Positions 14,644 through 23,452 of a stretch of DNA of 36,178 nt are shown here, in pieces. The stretch covers positions 1 to 36,178 of the forward strand of contig CAMNLR010000145.1 in NCBI GenBank assembly GCA_946543465.1, given 5' to 3'. The position numbers and the translations under genes were made by a program. This DNA is from CAG-791 sp002390025 (GTDB lineage Bacteria > Bacillota > Clostridia > Lachnospirales > Lachnospiraceae). Under the pieces are notes generated by a model. It worked only from the letters and a program-made list of their open reading frames with translations, did not search any database and was not told where the DNA came from. Numbering within the stretch: position 1 is the stretch's first letter; each line of letters opens with the position of its first letter.

Positions 14644-15363
14644 ATGGAAGATCATACATTGAGAGATACTGTGGAGGATATGCAGTCCGGAATTGACCCC
14701 GGGCAGGAGAACACTACTGCAGATGCGGCCGCACAGGCCGAAGAGAACGAAGAACGGGAGGCCAGAAAGAGCGCATTTGTCGAAGAACTGATCAGCTGGA
14801 TCAAGTCCTTTATCATCATGTTCGCATTCGCCCTTTTTCTCACCCAGTTCGTTATCATCAACGCGGTCATTCCCTCGGGATCGATGGAAGATACCATTAT
14901 GACTCATGACCGGCTGATCGGCGCGCGTTTCAGCTACTGGTTCAGCGAACCCGCAAGAGGGGATATTGTCATTTTCCACTATCCGGTGGAGGAGAAAAAA
15001 ATCTACATCAAGAGGATTATCGGTCTGCCCGGAGAGACAGTGCGTCTTGTCGACGGATCTATTTATATCGATGATTCTGAGGAGCCCCTGCAGGAGGGAT
15101 ATCTCAAGGAAGAGTGGGATGTTCTGAATTCGGATTTTGAATTTCACGTGCCGGAGGGGTGTTATCTGATGCTCGGCGACAACCGCAACTGGTCCGAGGA
15201 TGCCCGCTACTGGGCGGACAATGCCCTCAACGAGGGGATCGCGGACACGCCGGAAGAGGCTGAGCAGTATACCTATGTCCGCAAGGAGAAGATTCTCGGC
15301 AAGGCTCTTTTTACCTATTTCCGCAAATTCCGGATTCTCGAACACGGAGGATGGTACGAATAA
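14644..15363 (+). CDS. lepB: Signal peptidase I
   Basis: The enzyme cleaves signal peptides from exported proteins on the outer face of the membrane. The protein has 239 residues. An acidic cytoplasmic N terminus (1-50) precedes one membrane helix at about 53-74. Catalytic residues are Ser80 (IPSGSMEDT) and Lys123 (YIKRIIGLPGE). Box E is LGDNRNWSEDARYW. The frame stays open to a GTG at 14494, but that would translate dispersed hairpin copy 2, so the ATG at 14644 is preferred. Its ribosome binding site is weak, which leaves the exact start somewhat open. Confidence 0.93.
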   Translation: MEDHTLRDTVEDMQSGIDPGQENTTADAAAQAEENEEREARKSAFVEELISWIKSFIIMFAFALFLTQFVIINAVIPSGSMEDTIMTHDRLIGARFSYWFSEPARGDIVIFHYPVEEKKIYIKRIIGLPGETVRLVDGSIYIDDSEEPLQEGYLKEEWDVLNSDFEFHVPEGCYLMLGDNRNWSEDARYWADNALNEGIADTPEEAEQYTYVRKEKILGKALFTYFRKFRILEHGGWYE

Positions 15364-15440
15364 AAACGTTTCGTTCTGTGTGCGGCTTATGAATGAGCCC
15401 GGCATGGACCGGCTGTGATTGTGCAGGAGGAGATTGTCTG

Positions 15441-16874
15441 ATGGAATACGACGTAATCATCATCGGTGCGGGACCGGGCGGTATTTTTTCCGCATATGAA
15501 CTGATGCAGAGGAGACCCGGCTGGAGGATCGGTGTCTTTGAGGGCGGCACGGAGCTCGAGAAGCGGCACTGTCCCATTGACGGAGACAAGATCAAATCCT
15601 GCATCCGCTGCAGGAGCTGCTCCATCATGTCCGGCTTCGGCGGTGCGGGCGCCTTCAGCGACGGCAAATACAATATTACAAATGATTTCGGCGGCACGCT
15701 CTATGCGCATATCGGCAGGAAAAAGGCGCTGGAACTGATGCACTACGTGGATCAGATCAACCTGGACCACGGCGGAGAGGGAACGAAACTCTACTCCACG
15801 GCGGGCACGGATTTTAAAAAGATCTGCATCCAGAACAAGCTGAGGCTTCTGGACGCCTCTGTAAGGCATCTGGGCACGGACATCAACTATGTCGTGCTGA
15901 GCAACCTCTATGCGGAAATGAAGGACCATATCGACTTTCATTTCAACACACCGGTGGACAGCATCGAACTCCTGGAGAAGGAGGGGGCAGAGGGCGCAGA
16001 CCCGGAGAATGCCGCGCCTGCGGGATCTTCATCGAAGGCTTCCCGCTACCGCATCCATTACGCGGGCGGTACGGCGGATGCCCGCTACTGCATTGTCTCG
16101 GCAGGCCGCAGCGGCAGCAAGTGGATGGAAAAGGTATGCAGGGATCTGCAGATTCCCACCAAGTCCAACCGCGTGGACATCGGCGTGCGTGTCGAGCTTC
16201 CGGCAGTGGTTTTTTCCCATCTCACAGATGAACTGTATGAGAGCAAGATCGTCTACCGGACAGAAAAATTTGAAGACAGTGTCCGCACTTTCTGCATGAA
16301 TCCCAATGGAATCGTGGTCAACGAGAACACCAACGGAATCGTCACTGTCAACGGACACAGCTTCGAGGATCCCTCGAAAAAAACAGAGAACACCAACTTC
16401 GCCCTGCTGGTCTCCAAGCATTTTTCCGAGCCCTTCAAGGACAGCAACGGCTACGGGGAGAGTATTGCCCGCCTGTCCAACATGTTGGGCGGCGGTGTCA
16501 TCGTGCAGCGCTTCGGCGACCTGGCCCGCGGCCGCAGGAGCAACCCTGCCCGTATTTCGGAATGCACCGTTCAGCCGACCCTGCAGGCGACTCCCGGCGA
16601 CCTCAGCCTTGTCCTGCCCAAGCGCATCCTGGACGGCATCATCGAGATGATCTACGCCCTCGACAAGATTGCGCCCGGCACGGCCAACAACGACACCCTG
16701 CTCTACGGTGTGGAAGTCAAGTTCTACAACATGGAGGTCAGCCTGGATGAGAATCTGGAGACCAATCACCCCGGCCTCTACGTCATCGGCGACGGCAGCG
16801 GCGTGACACATTCCCTCTCCCACGCCTCCGCCAGCGGAGTGTATGTTGCGGATGTGATCTCCGAAGAAGAATGA
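15441..16874 (+). CDS. COG2509-type FAD-dependent dehydrogenase
   Basis: The protein has 477 residues. The N terminus is a dinucleotide-binding fold with Gly9-x-Gly11-x-x-Gly14 (VIIIGAGPGGIFSAYEL). A Cys-rich segment follows (CPIDGDKIKSCIRCRSCS) and leads into FGGAGAFSDGKYN, the signature region of this uncharacterised flavoprotein family. The C-terminal FAD motif is YVIGDGSGVTHSLSHASASG. The physiological substrate is unknown. A Glu/Gly/Ala-rich insert at about residues 180-200 (EGAEGADPENAAPAG) resembles the inserts of FolC and the EamA protein. AGGAGG lies 11 nt before the ATG. It ends just before a cluster of hairpins shared with the convergent kinase-like gene. Confidence 0.9.
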   Translation: MEYDVIIIGAGPGGIFSAYELMQRRPGWRIGVFEGGTELEKRHCPIDGDKIKSCIRCRSCSIMSGFGGAGAFSDGKYNITNDFGGTLYAHIGRKKALELMHYVDQINLDHGGEGTKLYSTAGTDFKKICIQNKLRLLDASVRHLGTDINYVVLSNLYAEMKDHIDFHFNTPVDSIELLEKEGAEGADPENAAPAGSSSKASRYRIHYAGGTADARYCIVSAGRSGSKWMEKVCRDLQIPTKSNRVDIGVRVELPAVVFSHLTDELYESKIVYRTEKFEDSVRTFCMNPNGIVVNENTNGIVTVNGHSFEDPSKKTENTNFALLVSKHFSEPFKDSNGYGESIARLSNMLGGGVIVQRFGDLARGRRSNPARISECTVQPTLQATPGDLSLVLPKRILDGIIEMIYALDKIAPGTANNDTLLYGVEVKFYNMEVSLDENLETNHPGLYVIGDGSGVTHSLSHASASGVYVADVISEEE

Positions 16875-16900
16875 TTTTACAGGAAAGTTCTGAATTACCC

Positions 16901-16958
16901 GGACGGTTTTGAGACACTGGGGACGGTTCTGACTGTCCCCAGTGTCTCAAAACCGTCC
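16901..16958. repeat. Dispersed hairpin family, copy 3 (long form)
   Basis: A 24-bp perfect inverted repeat spans 16901-16924 and 16935-16958. The loop GGTTCTGACT is the reverse complement of the loop of copies 1 and 2, so this copy is in the opposite orientation. Its core is GGGGACGGTTCTGACTGTCC. It lies 26 bp past the flavoprotein stop. Confidence 0.92.
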
Positions 16959-16989
16959 CGGGTGTCTCACCCGCTTTTTTGCAGATAAA

Positions 16990-17028
16990 AACTGCCGCGC
17001 AGCATGATGGTCATGCTGTGCGGCAGTT
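16990..17028. terminator. Bidirectional terminator between convergent genes
   Basis: An 18-bp stem (16990-17007 with 17011-17028, a single G-T pair) with a 3-nt loop TGG lies between the flavoprotein gene and the convergent kinase-like gene. AAAA precedes it and GGTTTTC follows it. Confidence 0.75.
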
Positions 17029-17049
17029 GGTTTTCTGCGAAGTTTATTG

Positions 17050-17076
17050 GGAGACAGAGAACCGTCCCCTGTCTCT
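17050..17076. repeat. Dispersed hairpin family, copy 4 (GAGACAG form)
   Basis: GAGACAG and CTGTCTC flank AGAACCGTCCC, followed by a T tract on the plus strand. This is the second subtype, with GAGACAG arms, and sits 3 bp past the stop of the leftward kinase-like gene. Confidence 0.8.
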
Positions 17077-17078
17077 TT

Positions 17079-17708
17079 TTACTGTTCTCTGCTGATGATA
17101 TCAATGATGACATCTGCGCAGGTGTCGATATTGATGCGTCCGGTATCGAAGCAGATGGTGTAGTTGTTGGCATTGCCCATCTCGTGTCCGGTGTACTGCT
17201 TGTAGTAGGTCTTGCGGAGTTTGTCGCGCTTTTCGATGTACTTTTCGATGCTGGTGGTGCCGTTCTCGGCGAGTTCCACGGCGCGTTTGGCGCGGCTCTT
17301 TACATCGGCGTAGAGGTAGATGTTGAATGCGTCTATGCCCGCCTTGCGCAGGATATCATCTGCACAGCGTCCGACGATGATGCAGGGGGACTTTGCAAGT
17401 TCCAGGACGACTTCCTTCTGTGCCTTGAAGATTGCGTCGTGGGAACTGCTGTAGGAAACAGCGCTGTTCAGGAAGGAGTTGAGCATTTTGCTGGAGGGCT
17501 TGAGTTCCTCGCTGTCCCGTTTGACTTCTTCCACCTCATAACCACTCTGTTCAGCAGTCTTATTTACGAAATCTTTGTCATAGTAAGGGATTCCGAGTCT
17601 TTCCGACAGTTTGTCGGCCAGAGTTCTGCCGAGAGCGCCGTATTCTCTGCTGATCGTGATGACCGGGCATTTTTCCATGGGGATGATTCCTGTTTCTTTT
17701 TCAGGCAT
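17079..17708 (-). CDS. Cytidylate-kinase-like family protein
   Basis: The protein has 209 residues. Its opening VITISREYGALGRTLADKLSERLGIPYYDKDFV is the hallmark of the cytidylate-kinase-like family (AAA_26), where SREYG(S/A)GG replaces a standard Walker A. CIIVGRCADDIL and a basic lid region (YIEKRDKLRKTYYKQYTG) follow. A nucleotide kinase role is likely, but these paralogues are distinct from housekeeping Cmk and the substrate is not established. The start is the ATG preceded by GGAGG at a spacing of 7; the frame is open further upstream without a ribosome binding site. Confidence 0.9.
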   Translation of the reverse strand: MPEKETGIIPMEKCPVITISREYGALGRTLADKLSERLGIPYYDKDFVNKTAEQSGYEVEEVKRDSEELKPSSKMLNSFLNSAVSYSSSHDAIFKAQKEVVLELAKSPCIIVGRCADDILRKAGIDAFNIYLYADVKSRAKRAVELAENGTTSIEKYIEKRDKLRKTYYKQYTGHEMGNANNYTICFDTGRINIDTCADVIIDIISREQ

Positions 17709-17794
17709 TTTATTTCCTCCTTGTCTCCTCCTTGTATGTAGCGGGCACAACCGGATCAGAATGATCGGAAGATCTGCCCGGAACTGACATGCAA

Positions 17795-17823
17795 ATTTTA
17801 ATACAAAAGCCGGTTTCTTACAA
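17795..17823 (-). promoter_or_regulatory. Candidate promoter of the kinase-like gene
   Basis: On the minus strand TTGTAA (17818-17823) and TAAAAT (17795-17800) are 17 bp apart, about 87 bp before the start. Confidence 0.5.
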
Positions 17824-17977
17824 GGTATAATCGTCATTAGTCGCACATGCACCGGTTCCGCACCGGTTCCGAGGCCTTTTTACACAGGAGGATCTCTGTC
17901 AAAAAAGCCTTGTCACCATGATTTTATATCGAAATATAAAAAAATATAAAGCGAAATGCAGTTTATCGCTTCACCTG

Positions 17978-18006
17978 TTTGCCTGGATGAAGCATATGTG
18001 GTACAA
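17978..18006 (+). promoter_or_regulatory. Candidate promoter of the TAXI-TRAP operon
   Basis: TTGCCT (17978-17983) and TACAAT (18001-18006) are 17 bp apart, about 85 bp before the first gene. The GGCGCC palindrome lies in the leader. Confidence 0.6.
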
Positions 18007-18090
18007 TCATTCGGTGTATGATTGTATACGGGGATTCAATCATCAGGAGTATCGGCGCCCAGGCGCCTTGGTAAAAGGAGGGAGTAATCC

Positions 18091-19056
18091 ATGCGGAAAC
18101 GAATGCGCAGAGCAGTTGTCAGCGTACTTCTCGCTGTATGCATGCTGGCTTTGTCCGGCTGCGGAGGTCAGAGAATGATGATGGGAACCGGCGGAACGGC
18201 GGGAACCTATTATGCGTTCGGCGGCGTACTCGCCCAGTATATGAAGAATTATACTGGCTACAGTGTGACGGCAGTATCAACGGCTGCTTCAAAGGCAAAC
18301 ATTCAGAGTATCGGTGACGGCGATTATCAGATGGGATTTACCCAGTCTGACGTTATGACCTATGCCTGGGAAGGCAGCAAGTCTTTTGAGACGGACGGTC
18401 CCTGCAGGGATTTCCGTGTACTCGGCGCTCTGTACGCAGAGACAGTGCAGCTCATCACTATGAAAGAAGACATCAAGTCAGTTGCTGACCTCAAGGGCAG
18501 GAGCGTTTCCATCGGTGCCCCCGGCTCCGGTGTTTACTTCAACGCGGTGGACGTCCTGGAGGGAGCCGGCCTGACTGTGGATGATATCAAGCCCCAGTAT
18601 CAGAGTTTCGATGACAGTAAAGAGGCCCTGAAAGACGGTCAGATCGATGCGGCTTTCATCGTCGCGGGTGCGCCCACATCGGCCATCACCGAGCTGGCAA
18701 CCACCAACGGTGTTTTTCTGATTCCTATTGAGGGCGAGCTCAGAGACAATATCATGTCCATCTGCCCCTACTATGCACCGCTTGTGATTCCTGCGGATAC
18801 TTATCCCGGACAGCCCGATCCGATCGAGACGATCACCATTAAGGCAACCATGGTCGTCGACGCGGATCTGGAGGATGACGTCGTCTATCAGCTGACGGCA
18901 GCGATCTTTGACCATGCAGAGGAAATCACGGCCGAGAACGCCAAGGGAGCAGAGCTCTCTGTCGAGAACGCGACTTCCGGTATCGCAGTGCCTTTCCATG
19001 CCGGTGCGGCAAGATATTTTGCCGAGCACGGTGTGACAGTGGAAACTGCTGATTGA
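18091..19056 (+). CDS. TAXI-family TRAP transporter solute-binding lipoprotein
   Basis: The protein has 321 residues and captures the substrate outside the cell. Residues 1-25 form a lipoprotein signal with the lipobox LSGC followed by GGQ. The mature part begins MGTGGTAGTYYAFGGVLA, the TAXI signature, and continues with DYQMGFTQSDV, LKGRSVSIGAPGSGVYFNA and DGQIDAAFIVAGAP, all typical of the family. Known TAXI proteins bind organic acids such as glutamate or dicarboxylates; the ligand here cannot be read from sequence. AGGAGG lies before the ATG. The fused TRAP permease follows 16 bp downstream. Confidence 0.95.
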   Translation: MRKRMRRAVVSVLLAVCMLALSGCGGQRMMMGTGGTAGTYYAFGGVLAQYMKNYTGYSVTAVSTAASKANIQSIGDGDYQMGFTQSDVMTYAWEGSKSFETDGPCRDFRVLGALYAETVQLITMKEDIKSVADLKGRSVSIGAPGSGVYFNAVDVLEGAGLTVDDIKPQYQSFDDSKEALKDGQIDAAFIVAGAPTSAITELATTNGVFLIPIEGELRDNIMSICPYYAPLVIPADTYPGQPDPIETITIKATMVVDADLEDDVVYQLTAAIFDHAEEITAENAKGAELSVENATSGIAVPFHAGAARYFAEHGVTVETAD

Positions 19057-19072
19057 GAAGGGAGGACTGTCC

Positions 19073-21115
19073 ATGAGTAATGATAAAGTAAAAGATCCGG
19101 CATATGAACTTCATCAGGAAGACCTCGAGGAGGTCATGCGAAAATATGACAGAGAGTCCAATGTCCGTGTTTGGACAGGCAAGCCCGCGCTGGCCGTCAA
19201 GGCAATTCTGATCGGCTTTTCGCTGTTCTGCATCTGGGTAACACTGTTTGCCACCTTCCTGGAGGAGATCCGTCTGACCTCCTTCATGGGTCTGGTGATC
19301 CTGCTGGGATTCCTCACTTATCCCGCAAAAAAAGGCGAGCAGAAGGTCAACTATATTCCCTGGTACGACATTGTCGCCATGGTGCTGGGCACAGGCGCTT
19401 TCCTGTATTATACATTTAATGCAGAGCAGATCATTCAGCAGGGTACACGTTTCACGGTACCCCAGATCATCATCGCCATCGTCGGCGTTGCGGCTCTGCT
19501 CGAAGTCACCCGCCGCAGTGTCGGCTGGCCTATCCTGATCGTGGCGCTGTTTTTCATCGTCTACGCGATCGTCTACGGATTGACCAACCCTTCCATCGCC
19601 GGAAGACTCCGCTATCTGGTGAGAAACCTTTTCTATGCAAAAACAGGTATTTTGTCGACGCCCATTAACGTGTGTTCAAAATACATAGTAGTGTTCATTA
19701 TATTCGGCGCCTTCCTTGAGAGGACCGGTATCTCCGAGTTCTTCATCAATATGGCAAACTGCGCGGCCGGCCGCTACGCAGGCGGTCCCGCCAAGGTCGC
19801 GGTCATTTCCTCGGCTCTTTGCGGTATGGTCAGCGGATCTTCCGTCGGTAACACGGTCACGACCGGTTCCGTCACCATTCCTATGATGAAGGAGACCGGC
19901 TACAAGGCGGATTTCGCAGGCGCTGTCGAGGCGGCAGCCTCCACAGGCGGCCAGATCATGCCGCCCATCATGGGTGCGGCTGCATTCCTGATGGCTGACA
20001 TCATCGGCGTACCCTATTCGGATATCCTGATCCGCGCCATTCTGCCCGCCATTCTCTACTTCACCGGTATTTTCATCGCGGTCCATCTGGAAGCCAAGAA
20101 ATACGGCCTCACAGGTATCCCCACCGAGAAGCTTCCCAGATTCGGTAAGCTCATCCGTAAAACCTACCTGCTGACTCCCCTGGTACTGCTTGTTATCTGG
20201 GTTTCCAAGAACATGATGACCATGCAGCGTGCAGCGGCCTATTCCATCGTCGCGGCAATTGCCGTAGGTATCATTGACGGTGTTTTCGATGGAAGCTATC
20301 GCCAGGCCATCAATGAGCTGAAAAATGCCGGATCAAAGAGCCCCGTGGCGGACGCCCTGATCGGCAACAACGAGGACACCGGCAACTGCTTTACCGTCAG
20401 GAAGTTTTTTGACTCCCTCGAGGCGGGCGGCAAAGGTACCATCACCGTCGGCGCGGCCTGCGGTGTCGCGGGTATTATCTCCGGCACCATCACCATGACC
20501 GGTCTGGCAAACGAGATGATCAATGCCATCGTCGCTGTCGCAGGCGATAAGCTCTTCATCGCCCTGTTCCTGACCATGCTCTGCTGCATCGTCCTGGGCA
20601 TGGGCGTTCCGACAACCGCGACCTACTGCATCATGGCAGCTACCTGTGCGCCCATCCTGACCCGTATGGGCGTTCCGATCATGGCAGCCCACTTCTTCGT
20701 ATTCTACTTCGGTATCGTGGCGGATATCACACCGCCTGTTGCCCTGGCAGCCTATGCGGGCAGTGCCATTGCCAAGTCCAATCCCATGCGGACGGCCTTT
20801 AACGCGACCAAGCTGGCGATTGCGGCTTTCATCATTCCCTATGTCTTCTGCTTCAGCCCTGCTATGCTGCTGATCGAGACAACTACGATGGAAGTCATCA
20901 TGATCGCGATCACATCCCTGATCGGTATCTTTGCTGTTGCCGCTGCTCTGGAGGGTTATCTCTTCAGCAACATGGGCATCATCGACAGGCTCCTGCTGGT
21001 GGCCGGCGGTCTCATGATGATCGTTCCCGGCACTATGACGGACCTGATCGGTCTGGCCCTGATTGCAGCGGGCATCGCCCTGCAGTATGTGATGAGCAGC
21101 AGACATAAGGCATAA
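19073..21115 (+). CDS. TRAP transporter permease, fused small and large subunits
   Basis: The protein has 680 residues and many membrane helices. The N-terminal part is the 4-TM DctQ-like small subunit and the rest the 12-TM DctM-like subunit, the fused layout always paired with TAXI binding proteins. Family motifs include GRYAGGPAKVAVISSALCGM, GSSVGNTVTTGSVTIPMM, a GGQIMPPIMGAAAFLMAD segment and GMGVPTTATYCIMAATCAP in the second half. It is a secondary transporter driven by an ion gradient. GGAGG lies 8 nt before the ATG. The operon ends at the strong terminator at 21263-21298, after repeats that begin at its own 3' end. Confidence 0.96.
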   Translation: MSNDKVKDPAYELHQEDLEEVMRKYDRESNVRVWTGKPALAVKAILIGFSLFCIWVTLFATFLEEIRLTSFMGLVILLGFLTYPAKKGEQKVNYIPWYDIVAMVLGTGAFLYYTFNAEQIIQQGTRFTVPQIIIAIVGVAALLEVTRRSVGWPILIVALFFIVYAIVYGLTNPSIAGRLRYLVRNLFYAKTGILSTPINVCSKYIVVFIIFGAFLERTGISEFFINMANCAAGRYAGGPAKVAVISSALCGMVSGSSVGNTVTTGSVTIPMMKETGYKADFAGAVEAAASTGGQIMPPIMGAAAFLMADIIGVPYSDILIRAILPAILYFTGIFIAVHLEAKKYGLTGIPTEKLPRFGKLIRKTYLLTPLVLLVIWVSKNMMTMQRAAAYSIVAAIAVGIIDGVFDGSYRQAINELKNAGSKSPVADALIGNNEDTGNCFTVRKFFDSLEAGGKGTITVGAACGVAGIISGTITMTGLANEMINAIVAVAGDKLFIALFLTMLCCIVLGMGVPTTATYCIMAATCAPILTRMGVPIMAAHFFVFYFGIVADITPPVALAAYAGSAIAKSNPMRTAFNATKLAIAAFIIPYVFCFSPAMLLIETTTMEVIMIAITSLIGIFAVAAALEGYLFSNMGIIDRLLLVAGGLMMIVPGTMTDLIGLALIAAGIALQYVMSSRHKA

Positions 21116-21215
21116 GAGTAAGGCACAAAAGAATTCATAAGGACTTGATAAGGACTTTATAAGGGACTTAGGCCTGGTAATCAAGGACTTGGACCTGTTT
21201 TTAAAAGGACTTGGG
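21110..21215. repeat. Degenerate AAGGACTT repeats after the TRAP gene
   Basis: CATAAGGCATAAGAGTAAGG at the stop codon is followed by ATAAGGACTT, ATAAGGACTT, ATAAGGGACTT, TCAAGGACTT and AAAAGGACTT at irregular spacing up to 21212. An inverted AAGTCC follows near 21234. The array starts with the last codons of the gene. Confidence 0.65.
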
Positions 21216-21262
21216 CCGGGATGTCTGTTTCACAAGTCCGACCCATATAGTTTTGGCAGCAG

Positions 21263-21298
21263 CCTCTCCGCACAGTGTTTTGTGCGGAGAGGTTTTTT
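21263..21298 (+). terminator. Rho-independent terminator of the TRAP operon
   Basis: CCTCTCCGCACA and TGTGCGGAGAGG form a perfect 12-bp stem with loop GTGTTT, followed by six T. Confidence 0.95.
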
Positions 21299-21311
21299 GT
21301 GCAGAGACTTA

Positions 21312-21335
21312 TGAGTCAGAGAGAACCGTCCCCGT
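21312..21335. repeat. Dispersed hairpin family, copy 5 (decayed)
   Basis: GAGTCAGAGAGAACCGTCCCC keeps the family core AGAACCGTCCCC, but its arms pair poorly with TTGGCTC downstream. Confidence 0.6.
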
Positions 21336-21395
21336 TGGCTCGTCTGCCGGGGGTACCCACTGTCCGGGGCCGGGAAGATTTTTTGACAAAGGATA

Positions 21396-21424
21396 TTGAC
21401 AAACGGGAAGCGGCATTCTAATAT
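21396..21424 (+). promoter_or_regulatory. Promoter of the GntR-ABC operon
   Basis: A perfect TTGACA (21396-21401) and TAATAT (21419-21424) are 17 bp apart. The operator at 21424-21455 begins at the -10. Confidence 0.8.
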
Positions 21425-21455
21425 ATTATTGTATTAAGTGAATAGTACAATAATA
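21424..21455. promoter_or_regulatory. Operator for the adjacent GntR/YtrA-type repressor
   Basis: TATTATTGTA (21424-21433) and TACAATAATA (21446-21455) are perfect 10-bp inverted repeats with a 12-bp gap. They cover the -10 edge and start site and lie 63 bp before the regulator gene, so autorepression is the natural reading. Confidence 0.75.
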
Positions 21456-21517
21456 CAGCGATACAATTATAGACAGCTTAAGCCGGCAGGCAGTGCGGTT
21501 TTGTAACGGAGGAAGAG

Positions 21518-21904
21518 ATGAAGTGGACATTTGAGAATGGGATCCCGATTTATCTGCAGATTCTGGGAAGATTGCGGACAGAGATCGCCAGCGGGGCCTA
21601 TCCGCCCGGGGCAAAGCTTCCGGCGGTGCGGGAACTGGCATTGGAGGCCGGGGTCAATCCCAACACCATGCAGCGCGCTTTCGCGGAACTGGAGCGGGAC
21701 GGACTGGTGTATACGCAGAGGACAAGCGGGAGATTCGTCACGGAGGATGCAGAAGTGTTGAAAAATCTCAGGAAAACTTTGAGCGAGGATGTGATTGAGG
21801 AGATGTGTACACGGCTCATGCGCCTTGGGATGAGCCGGGAGGAGATCCTTTCTGCTGTGCAGGAGTGGGCCGGAGAAGCTTCCGGCAAAACGAATAATAG
21901 ATAA
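21518..21904 (+). CDS. GntR-family transcriptional regulator (YtrA type)
   Basis: The protein has 128 residues. The N-terminal winged helix is typical: GIPIYLQILGRLRTEIASGA, then PPGAKLPAVRELALEAGVNP and NTMQRAFAELERDGLVYTQR. The short C-terminal tail of about 50 residues has no large effector domain, which defines the YtrA subgroup that controls neighbouring ABC transporters. GGAGG lies 8 nt before the ATG. It leads a three-gene operon with an ATPase and a permease, and its own promoter carries a strong inverted-repeat operator. Confidence 0.95.
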   Translation: MKWTFENGIPIYLQILGRLRTEIASGAYPPGAKLPAVRELALEAGVNPNTMQRAFAELERDGLVYTQRTSGRFVTEDAEVLKNLRKTLSEDVIEEMCTRLMRLGMSREEILSAVQEWAGEASGKTNNR

Positions 21905-21919
21905 AGGAGGATCAATGCT

Positions 21920-22615
21920 ATGGCAGTTCTGGAATGCATGCATTTGACAAAAAGATACGGGAGCCTCACGGCCCTCGACGGAATAGATCTGACGCTGGAA
22001 CCCGGCAGGATCGTAGGCCTGGTCGGCCCCAACGGCAGCGGCAAGACAACACTGATCAAGCTGGCCCAGCATCTGCTGACGCCCACGGACGGGGAGATCC
22101 TGATCGACGGGACCAGGCCCGGCGCGCAGACAAAGGCGATCGTGTCCTATCTTCCTGACAGAGACTTTCTGCCGGCATGGATGGATGTGGAATCTCTTCT
22201 GCGTTTTTACGAGGATTTTTACGAAGATTTTGATATGAACAAGGCCATGCAGATGCTGCAGGCCCTGAATATCGAACCCCGCAGGCCTTTCAAATCGCTC
22301 TCCAAGGGCACAAAGGAAAAGGTACAGCTCATTATGACCATGAGCCGCAGCGCCAAAGTCTATCTTCTCGACGAGCCGATCGCGGGTGTGGATCCGGCGG
22401 CGAGGGATTACATCCTCCGCACGATTATCGGCAATTATTCCGAGAATGCGCTGGTTCTGATCTCGACACATCTGATCGCGGATGTGGAACCGGTTCTGGA
22501 TGAAGTGATCTTTCTCAAGCAGGGTCATGTCGAGCTGCATGAAAACACGGACGCTCTGCGGGAGCGAACCGGCATGAGCGTGGACAATTATTTCCGGGAG
22601 GTGTACAGATGCTGA
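21920..22615 (+). CDS. ABC transporter ATP-binding protein
   Basis: The protein has 231 residues. Walker A is Gly36-Pro-Asn-Gly-Ser-Gly-Lys42-Thr, Walker B is VYLLDEPIAGVD with Asp151-Glu152, and the signature is LSKGTKEK at about 127-134, a variant of LSGGQ usual in the YtrB-like class. The switch His is in ISTHLIADVEP. It follows the GntR gene by 15 bp, with AAAGGAGG about 9 nt before the ATG at 21920. A nearer ATG at 21915 is out of frame. It energises the permease that overlaps its 3' end. Confidence 0.95.
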   Translation: MAVLECMHLTKRYGSLTALDGIDLTLEPGRIVGLVGPNGSGKTTLIKLAQHLLTPTDGEILIDGTRPGAQTKAIVSYLPDRDFLPAWMDVESLLRFYEDFYEDFDMNKAMQMLQALNIEPRRPFKSLSKGTKEKVQLIMTMSRSAKVYLLDEPIAGVDPAARDYILRTIIGNYSENALVLISTHLIADVEPVLDEVIFLKQGHVELHENTDALRERTGMSVDNYFREVYRC

Positions 22616-23409
22616 CAAAACTGATTGGATATGAAATGAAAGCCTTCGGGCGGATCATTCTGCCCCTGTATGCAGCGACGATCGCAATGGCCATTATCAT
22701 GGGAGTGGGCATCCGGGTCCTCGACGAAGAGCTGTTTTCAACTCTGCTGGGCGCCGTCATCATCATGATCTTTGTATCGCTGATCATTGCGACCATGGTC
22801 ATGACAGGTTTGCTGTGCGTGCAGCGTTTCTACCGCAACCTCCTGGGCAATGAGGGCTATCTCATGTTTTCCCTTCCGGTCGGGACACATCAGCTGATCC
22901 TGGCCAAGGTGCTCAGCTCCCTGATCTGGGCCCTTCTGGGAGGCGTGGCCGGCGTCTGCACAGTTGTGGCCATGGGACTTGCGGCAGCACCCCTGCAGGA
23001 AACGGTCCGCTTTTTTAAAGAGATCCATATTCACCTGCGCATGCTGTCCCTGGGAAAAGAACTGGGTGCGGCTGCCGTGTGGTTTGTGATCCTCATCCTG
23101 TTTTTTGTTGCAGCCCTCATGCAGATTTATACAGCGATTGCGGTCGGACATCAGTGGACGGCCCACCGTGTACTGGGAAGTGTTCTGGCGTTTTTCGGAA
23201 TCGGCATGATCAGGAATATCATCACCTCGCTTTTGGGACAGATCAGCCACTATGCGGGATGGACAGATATTATTCTTAACCGCTTTGACGAGAACCTGCT
23301 TCTGACCTGGCAGATTCAGGCCGCAGTCATCGTCTCCACGCTTCTGCTGATTGCAGTCTACAGCGCGGTCACATGGTATTGCCTGGACAGGAGGCTGAAT
23401 CTCGAGTAA
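22609..23409 (+). CDS. ABC-2-like permease of the GntR-linked transporter
   Basis: The protein has 266 residues and about six membrane helices, at roughly 16-36, 41-65, 100-125, 145-170, 185-205 and 240-260. The start overlaps the ATPase gene by 7 bp, so the two are translationally coupled. A cytoplasmic segment, FYRNLLGNEGYLMFSLPVG, matches the conserved loop seen in permeases of this clostridial cassette. These transporters are commonly induced by cell-envelope stress; the substrate is unknown. Transcription ends at the hairpin at 23453-23512. Confidence 0.9.
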   Translation: MLTKLIGYEMKAFGRIILPLYAATIAMAIIMGVGIRVLDEELFSTLLGAVIIMIFVSLIIATMVMTGLLCVQRFYRNLLGNEGYLMFSLPVGTHQLILAKVLSSLIWALLGGVAGVCTVVAMGLAAAPLQETVRFFKEIHIHLRMLSLGKELGAAAVWFVILILFFVAALMQIYTAIAVGHQWTAHRVLGSVLAFFGIGMIRNIITSLLGQISHYAGWTDIILNRFDENLLLTWQIQAAVIVSTLLLIAVYSAVTWYCLDRRLNLE

Positions 23410-23452
23410 ACCTGCAAGATGAGAGACAGGTATCATTTTTTCTGAAAAAAAG

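Larger units (their letters stand above)
17709..18090. other. Divergent regulatory region
   Basis: This 382-bp gap holds two back-to-back promoters (17795-17823 leftward, 17978-18006 rightward), an 11-bp tandem repeat CACCGGTTCCG at 17850-17871 and a small hairpin AAGCGA...TCGCTT at about 17949-17971. A GGCGCC...GGCGCC palindrome lies near 18054. No gene is visible. Confidence 0.6.

Noticed and set aside
17004..17741. A 245-codon plus-strand frame opposite the kinase-like gene
   Set aside because: The leftward frame has the SREYG-type motif and AGGAGG; this one is its mirror and starts in the terminator hairpin.
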